Shown here in pieces: positions 59,974 to 64,000 of a DNA stretch of 64,000 nt; position 1 is the stretch's first letter, and each line of letters starts with the position of its first letter. The notes below the pieces were generated by a model. The model was not told where the DNA came from and did not search any database. It saw only the letters and a list, made by a program, of their open reading frames with translations. The translations under genes were made by a program, and so were the position numbers. The stretch covers positions 1 to 64,000 of the forward strand of contig JAQVCV010000013.1 in NCBI GenBank assembly GCA_028689615.1. The letters are read 5' to 3'. The stretch is from Bacteroidales bacterium. Lineage in GTDB: Bacteria > Bacteroidota > Bacteroidia > Bacteroidales > TTA-H9.

Positions 59974-61050
59974 ATGAAAATCAAAAGTATCAACATCGTT
60001 ATGTGTATGTTCGCAACAGCACTGATCATGATTAGCTGTAGCAAAGAGAAAACGGCTACGGAGCCGACAAATCATGAAGCTCAAATATCGGCAGCCGATA
60101 GGGCTGTGATGCAAAGGGTAATCCAATTCAGGCAAAAAGTGGCCTTCAAAAATGCAAATCCCAACTTCAAAAGCGGTGAAATTGTTGCCATCGACAGCGC
60201 CCGTTGGGATGTAGAGACCAATTTCAACGCCACCTATGCTTTTCCCGACGAGCATTACCTTGCCACTCGCCACGATTCAGCAGTGCTCTTCCTCCCTGTG
60301 CTTGACGACAGCACCACGCTGATGGACGATGTGCTGGCCTTCAACGACCAGGTGTTCAACCAGGTGCTGGCCCTTTACAACAGCAGTGCCTTTGTCAACC
60401 GTGAACTGTTGTTTGTGAGCCTGAGAAAAGGCCAAATGGCTAAAGGGGAACTGGAGATGAAGCTGAAAGTGGTGACAGGGGAGAAACAGGCCACTTTGTT
60501 CAGTTTTACCCCCTTTGGAGTGGGTGACGATTGGAAATATGGCGATTACTTAGGAAAGTGCGATGGTTCAAATGCCGGAACAGATGCTGCTGAACAACTT
60601 GAATTAATGTTGAATAACAATAAAACTACTTATTGCATTGATATGCCGGGTCCTCCATCGTTATATAGAAAAATCTATAGCGATGACCCGATGAGCCCGT
60701 ATGAGTTACAGGGATTTGAATACGAAAACACAAATGGCGAATATCTGATTTATTACATTTCCAAGACTACACCTTTAACAGAGGATGAACTTTGTCTTGA
60801 TTACAACGATATGAATTTCCACTACAACGGTGAATGGGAGGTTATTTACGACAGGTTACGTGTTGACTACAACAGGCCCTGCAATTGGGACTTCATGTTA
60901 TGCGAAATTGGAGGGAAAAGAGTAACGAGCAGTTGGCCATCATTATTAGATATGGTACGACACCATAATTATTTGTACTATAGCTACCACTATTGGGTAA
61001 GACGTGATTGCATTGAAGACCCGATTTCATTAGGTACCATATCAGAATAG
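59974..61050 (+). CDS. Exported lipoprotein of unknown function
   Basis: A 358-residue protein with a lipobox (LIMISC, C22), so probably membrane-anchored. The track start is GTG 59968; ATG 59974 fits the signal peptide. After a low-complexity stalk (SKEKTATEPTN) there is a mixed region with cysteines (GKCDGSNAG, YCIDMPGPPS, CNWDFMLCEIGG) that may form disulfides. No family is recognised. It lies downstream of the LytTR protein and the direct repeats, and 80 bp before the T9SS type A gene. Composition is like its neighbours. Confidence 0.75.
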   Translation: MKIKSINIVMCMFATALIMISCSKEKTATEPTNHEAQISAADRAVMQRVIQFRQKVAFKNANPNFKSGEIVAIDSARWDVETNFNATYAFPDEHYLATRHDSAVLFLPVLDDSTTLMDDVLAFNDQVFNQVLALYNSSAFVNRELLFVSLRKGQMAKGELEMKLKVVTGEKQATLFSFTPFGVGDDWKYGDYLGKCDGSNAGTDAAEQLELMLNNNKTTYCIDMPGPPSLYRKIYSDDPMSPYELQGFEYENTNGEYLIYYISKTTPLTEDELCLDYNDMNFHYNGEWEVIYDRLRVDYNRPCNWDFMLCEIGGKRVTSSWPSLLDMVRHHNYLYYSYHYWVRRDCIEDPISLGTISE

Positions 61051-61130
61051 CTTTTCTGGCAGAAGAGAGGTAAGTTGATCCCCCACTTTATTGACCCTTC
61101 CTCTCTTCTTTTCCTCAATTATTTTTAACC

Positions 61131-62630
61131 ATGAAACCAATCTGTCTCTTTTGTTTTTTAATCTTTGTTCAGAGTTTGTTTTTGCCTTGTCTGGGGCAAA
61201 ACTCATTTGAATTTAATATTAATACTCCACTTCATGATGGGCTCGCTAATGGCTTTTGTGATTCTGAGAATGCGGTTGTATTTCCAGCAACTTCCCAAGA
61301 TAATTTATCTACATCAAATTCTGGGTTTCTTTTAAAACTATACCCTGATGGGAGCGATCTGACTGTTACACTTGAGTCGGGCGATTCTACCTTGAGCTTT
61401 TGCACCGGAGTTGAACTAACAGCAGACAGTTATTTTTTCTTAGGGGTTAAATATCTTGCCGCCGAACCGCATTCAACATGGAAAATAGTTGTAGTAAAAA
61501 CCGATAAAGAGCTAAACATCCTTTGTATTAAATACTACGCTTTACCCGAAGGCTATACCGAAACGGGATATCGTTATGCGAGTATTGTTGACAATGCCGG
61601 AAACGTGGTGGTGGCGATGGGGCTTGGCAAAAACGAGAATGGATCTGTCAGGTACGATTTTGGGTTCTACAAATTCACGCCCGATGGCGATACCTTAATG
61701 ACAAAGTTATATGATACATGGTACTTCGCTGATCCATATTCGTTTAAAAGGATGAACAATTCAAATAACCTGATGCTCATAAGCCATGGATATTTGCCTG
61801 CTACCGAAGGAGAGTTGATGTTCTTAGACGAAAATCTAAATATCATTAAGGCAACTCGGACCAGACCTTTAGGCATAGATAGTTATTATAGTGAAGGCTG
61901 GCTGACCGACACATCATTTTTAATATCTGACAATTATATTGTTGATGGTTATCCTCACAGCGATTATATGTTTCGCATAGGGCGAATGGATACCTCCGCC
62001 CGCTACTACGAAAGCCTCTGCTTCGATCATCCAGATACGGTAGAATATATTGCCGACCACTGTGGCATGTCGTACCTTAACGATACCACCATTTACGTAT
62101 GCGGTTTTCAGGCTTACAACAGTTTTATATACGATAAGCCAATTAAAATATACCTTTACCTGATTGACAAAGATTTAAACATAAAGGGCAGCAAAGTGCT
62201 CGGCAACGACCATTACTATTGGGGTAACGGGGTGATAGCCACCAAAGACGGGGGCTGCATGGTCTGGTGCATGAAAGTTGAAATACCTTATAACAACCAG
62301 TTATATGATTCACATATATGGAAAGTAATGCCCGAGGATATGACCCTTTATACCAGAATAACCAATTTGCCCCAGGAAAAGCTGACCGCACGGGTATGGC
62401 CAAATCCGGCAACCGACAAGCTTTATGTGAGCCTCGATGGCCTGAGTACAGGCGACGCTTTCAGGTTTAGGATATTCGATGCCGGAGGCCGAAAATGTTA
62501 CGACACACGATTCACAGCCACAGGCAACTGCCTCGAAGCCGATTTGCACAACCTGCCTTCTGGCATCTATTTGTATGAAATAGCCCCGCTGAACGGGGAA
62601 AAAAGTAGTGGAAAATTTATAAAGAATTAA
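61131..62630 (+). CDS. T9SS type A sorting-domain protein
   Basis: A 499-residue exported protein. Signal peptide ends near CLG|Q. The body has no enzyme motif; a beta-propeller-like series of 'VVVKTDKELNILC', 'YKFTPDGDTLMTKLYD' and 'YLIDKDLNIKGSKVLG' phrases suggests repeated blades. The last ~80 residues (RVWPNPATDKLYVSLDGL ... RIFDAGGRKCYDTRF ... LPSGIYLYEI ... GKFIKN) are the type A C-terminal domain that directs T9SS export and surface anchoring. The next gene begins 18 bp after its stop, so the two are likely co-transcribed. Function of the propeller-like body is unknown. Confidence 0.88.
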   Translation: MKPICLFCFLIFVQSLFLPCLGQNSFEFNINTPLHDGLANGFCDSENAVVFPATSQDNLSTSNSGFLLKLYPDGSDLTVTLESGDSTLSFCTGVELTADSYFFLGVKYLAAEPHSTWKIVVVKTDKELNILCIKYYALPEGYTETGYRYASIVDNAGNVVVAMGLGKNENGSVRYDFGFYKFTPDGDTLMTKLYDTWYFADPYSFKRMNNSNNLMLISHGYLPATEGELMFLDENLNIIKATRTRPLGIDSYYSEGWLTDTSFLISDNYIVDGYPHSDYMFRIGRMDTSARYYESLCFDHPDTVEYIADHCGMSYLNDTTIYVCGFQAYNSFIYDKPIKIYLYLIDKDLNIKGSKVLGNDHYYWGNGVIATKDGGCMVWCMKVEIPYNNQLYDSHIWKVMPEDMTLYTRITNLPQEKLTARVWPNPATDKLYVSLDGLSTGDAFRFRIFDAGGRKCYDTRFTATGNCLEADLHNLPSGIYLYEIAPLNGEKSSGKFIKN

Positions 62631-62648
62631 TTTAAAATTGTTTACTAT

Positions 62649-64000
62649 ATGAAATACTTTCGTTTATACCTATTATCGGCTTTGTTAAGCCTTGTATGCC
62701 TTTTTGCCAATGGCCAGGTAAATTACAACAGCAATACAAATATACTTACAACGCAACCGGGTTATTACCCGAGTGCACTGGGTTCTGGAAATACGGCCAA
62801 TGGTAAGTTTTCTCTCGTTGGAGGGACTAATTCGACCGCTAACGGTGAATGTTCGTTTAGTTTCGGATCCTCTGCTGTTGTTGGAGCAAATGGTTATGGA
62901 GCCATTGCTTTGGGTTTTTTTGTTGAGAGCACCACGCCATCATCTTTTACTCTCGGGCGGTTTCTAAAATCAAATGCCAGTTCGGCATTTGTTATTGGCT
63001 CTGGAAACGGTTCAAGTGGGTATTTGATAAATCAGGTTGCCGGTTCGCTAATGGTTGGATTCAACAGCCAATACCCAACCTTTTTTGTTAGCAATTCGCC
63101 GGGCGGGTCATTCACCGGCAAAATTGGCATAGGCAACATCACCAGCCCCACAGCCAAGCTTCACCTGTTATCAGATGCAGGCGAGGCCGCCGAACTGAAA
63201 CTTGAACACCGCACCACCGGCCTTCGTCAATATTCCCAGATATACCTCGGCACCCACACCATACGGGCCGGTAATGCAGAGAATATGGTGTTTACCACGC
63301 CTGCAGGGAAAAACTACGCCTTTCAAACCGGCAATGTTGGCATAGGCACTGAGGCCCCCACCCAAAAACTCGATGTGGACGGCAACATCCGCCTTCGTAG
63401 CAACGGCGCCATCGGTTCGTGGTCAAACAATGCGCTGAACTTCACGACCAATGGAACAACACGCGTGACGCTTCTAAGCAATGGCAATATGGGTGTAGCC
63501 ACCGCAAACCCGCGGCAGACGTTACAGGTAAACGGCAACATCCTCCTTACAAGCACAACCTCCTCCATGCTGTTTGCCGACGAAGAGCCACCTGCCTCCA
63601 ACACCAACCCTTTTTGGGGTAAGTGGGGCATAGAGTACCATGCCGGAGGCTTGAACTTCTGGACGCCATACCAATGGGATGGTTCTGATAGTAAAGTAAC
63701 AAACCCCAAAGAGGGTGACGATATCAATTTCAAGCTGTTCTTAGCCGACAATGGCAATGTTGGTATTGGAACTGGTACCCCCATGGCTAAGTTTCATGTG
63801 AATGGGTTGGCTTATGTGGAGGGCAAAATGCTCATAGGAAAATTTGATGGTGTTCCAAGCACAGGAACCTCCACTCACTCTTTGTTTGTTGCTGGTGGTA
63901 TCACCTCCGAAGAGGTTGTTATTAAACTCCAAGATGAATGGCCCGATTATGTTTTTAAGCCGGAGTATAAGCTACCCACCTTAGGCGAACTGCAACAATA
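62649..64000 (+). CDS. Fibre-like secreted protein (partial; runs off window)
   Basis: An ORF open from ATG 62649 to the window end (450 codons, no stop), absent from the ORF track because it is incomplete. Signal peptide (LLSALLSLVCLFANG|Q). Residues ~45-100 (GSGNTANGKFSLVGG, GECSFSFGSSAVVGANGYGAIALG) resemble YadA-head repeats of trimeric adhesins. Then GNVGIGTEAPTQKLDVDGNI-type repeats recur, as in tail-fibre-like Bacteroidota proteins, and the visible end WPDYVFKPEYKLPTL is the conserved stretch that usually precedes the C-terminal tail of these proteins. Likely a surface or secreted fibre; a sorting domain beyond the window is expected. Confidence 0.8.
   Translation, partial: MKYFRLYLLSALLSLVCLFANGQVNYNSNTNILTTQPGYYPSALGSGNTANGKFSLVGGTNSTANGECSFSFGSSAVVGANGYGAIALGFFVESTTPSSFTLGRFLKSNASSAFVIGSGNGSSGYLINQVAGSLMVGFNSQYPTFFVSNSPGGSFTGKIGIGNITSPTAKLHLLSDAGEAAELKLEHRTTGLRQYSQIYLGTHTIRAGNAENMVFTTPAGKNYAFQTGNVGIGTEAPTQKLDVDGNIRLRSNGAIGSWSNNALNFTTNGTTRVTLLSNGNMGVATANPRQTLQVNGNILLTSTTSSMLFADEEPPASNTNPFWGKWGIEYHAGGLNFWTPYQWDGSDSKVTNPKEGDDINFKLFLADNGNVGIGTGTPMAKFHVNGLAYVEGKMLIGKFDGVPSTGTSTHSLFVAGGITSEEVVIKLQDEWPDYVFKPEYKLPTLGELQQ

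Noticed and set aside
1-64000. tRNA or rRNA genes
   Set aside because: No T-loop or rRNA-like sequence was recognised in the gaps; not exhaustively excluded by eye.

Overview
The window reads as a chromosomal segment of a Bacteroidota bacterium, probably an anaerobic or fermentative member of the Bacteroidales/Marinilabiliales kind. Four things support this. There are type IX secretion (T9SS) cargo proteins with type A and type B C-terminal sorting domains, PKD and SprB-like repeats. There is a TonB receptor with a carboxypeptidase-like N-terminal domain. Translation starts generally lack Shine-Dalgarno sequences. Many -7 boxes match the Bacteroidota consensus TAnnTTTG. All assignments come from reading the sequence and from family knowledge; no search was run.

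Layout. 0-4 kb: a 41-bp tandem repeat, then a minus-strand operon of two secreted paralogues headed by the stub of a third secreted protein. 4-12.3 kb: fabG, a four-helix-bundle protein, a DEAD-box helicase whose basic tail is cut off by an in-frame TAA, dgkA with a BadF-type sugar kinase, and an aminotransferase/permease/HD-hydrolase operon. 12.3-12.8 kb: a repeat-rich scar with an IS1634-type transposase stub. 12.8-23.5 kb: one ~3,580-residue PKD/SprB-type giant with a type B sorting domain. 23.7-32.5 kb: an SDR, an amylase-aroC-AsmA operon, a DUF1848 protein, a P-loop kinase, an AlbA_2 protein and a small protein. 32.5-36 kb: an LpxR-like outer-membrane protein with a sensor kinase, then a GRAM-like protein. 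36-37 kb: a long non-coding gap holding a perfect sigma-54 promoter, a structured stretch and a terminator, which together look like an RpoN-dependent small RNA. 37-44.6 kb: an alpha/beta-hydrolase, a membrane LytTR regulator, and a TonB receptor/LytS/LytR/membrane-protein operon.

44.6-57.2 kb: ornithine carbamoyltransferase and carbamate kinase (with a possible leader attenuator), an M19 dipeptidase, a lysozyme-like membrane protein, a short SSB, a zinc-ribbon protein, a degenerate transglutaminase-like secreted protein, a Memo/AMMECR1 fusion, a PgpH-type cyclic-di-AMP phosphodiesterase and a nucleoid-associated protein. 57.2-59 kb: decayed, repeat-rich DNA with a 42-bp tandem repeat that encodes a perfect heptad protein on one strand. 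59-64 kb: a stand-alone LytTR regulator, a spaced direct repeat that could be its operator, a lipoprotein, a T9SS type A protein and a fibre-like secreted protein that runs off the window and is missing from the ORF track.

Cooperation between genes. The surface/secretion theme recurs (PKD giant, T9SS cargo, TonB receptor, LpxR-like protein, AsmA). Regulation leans on LytTR proteins (three) and histidine kinases (two). Many track starts lie upstream of a -7 box and were moved to an internal start codon.
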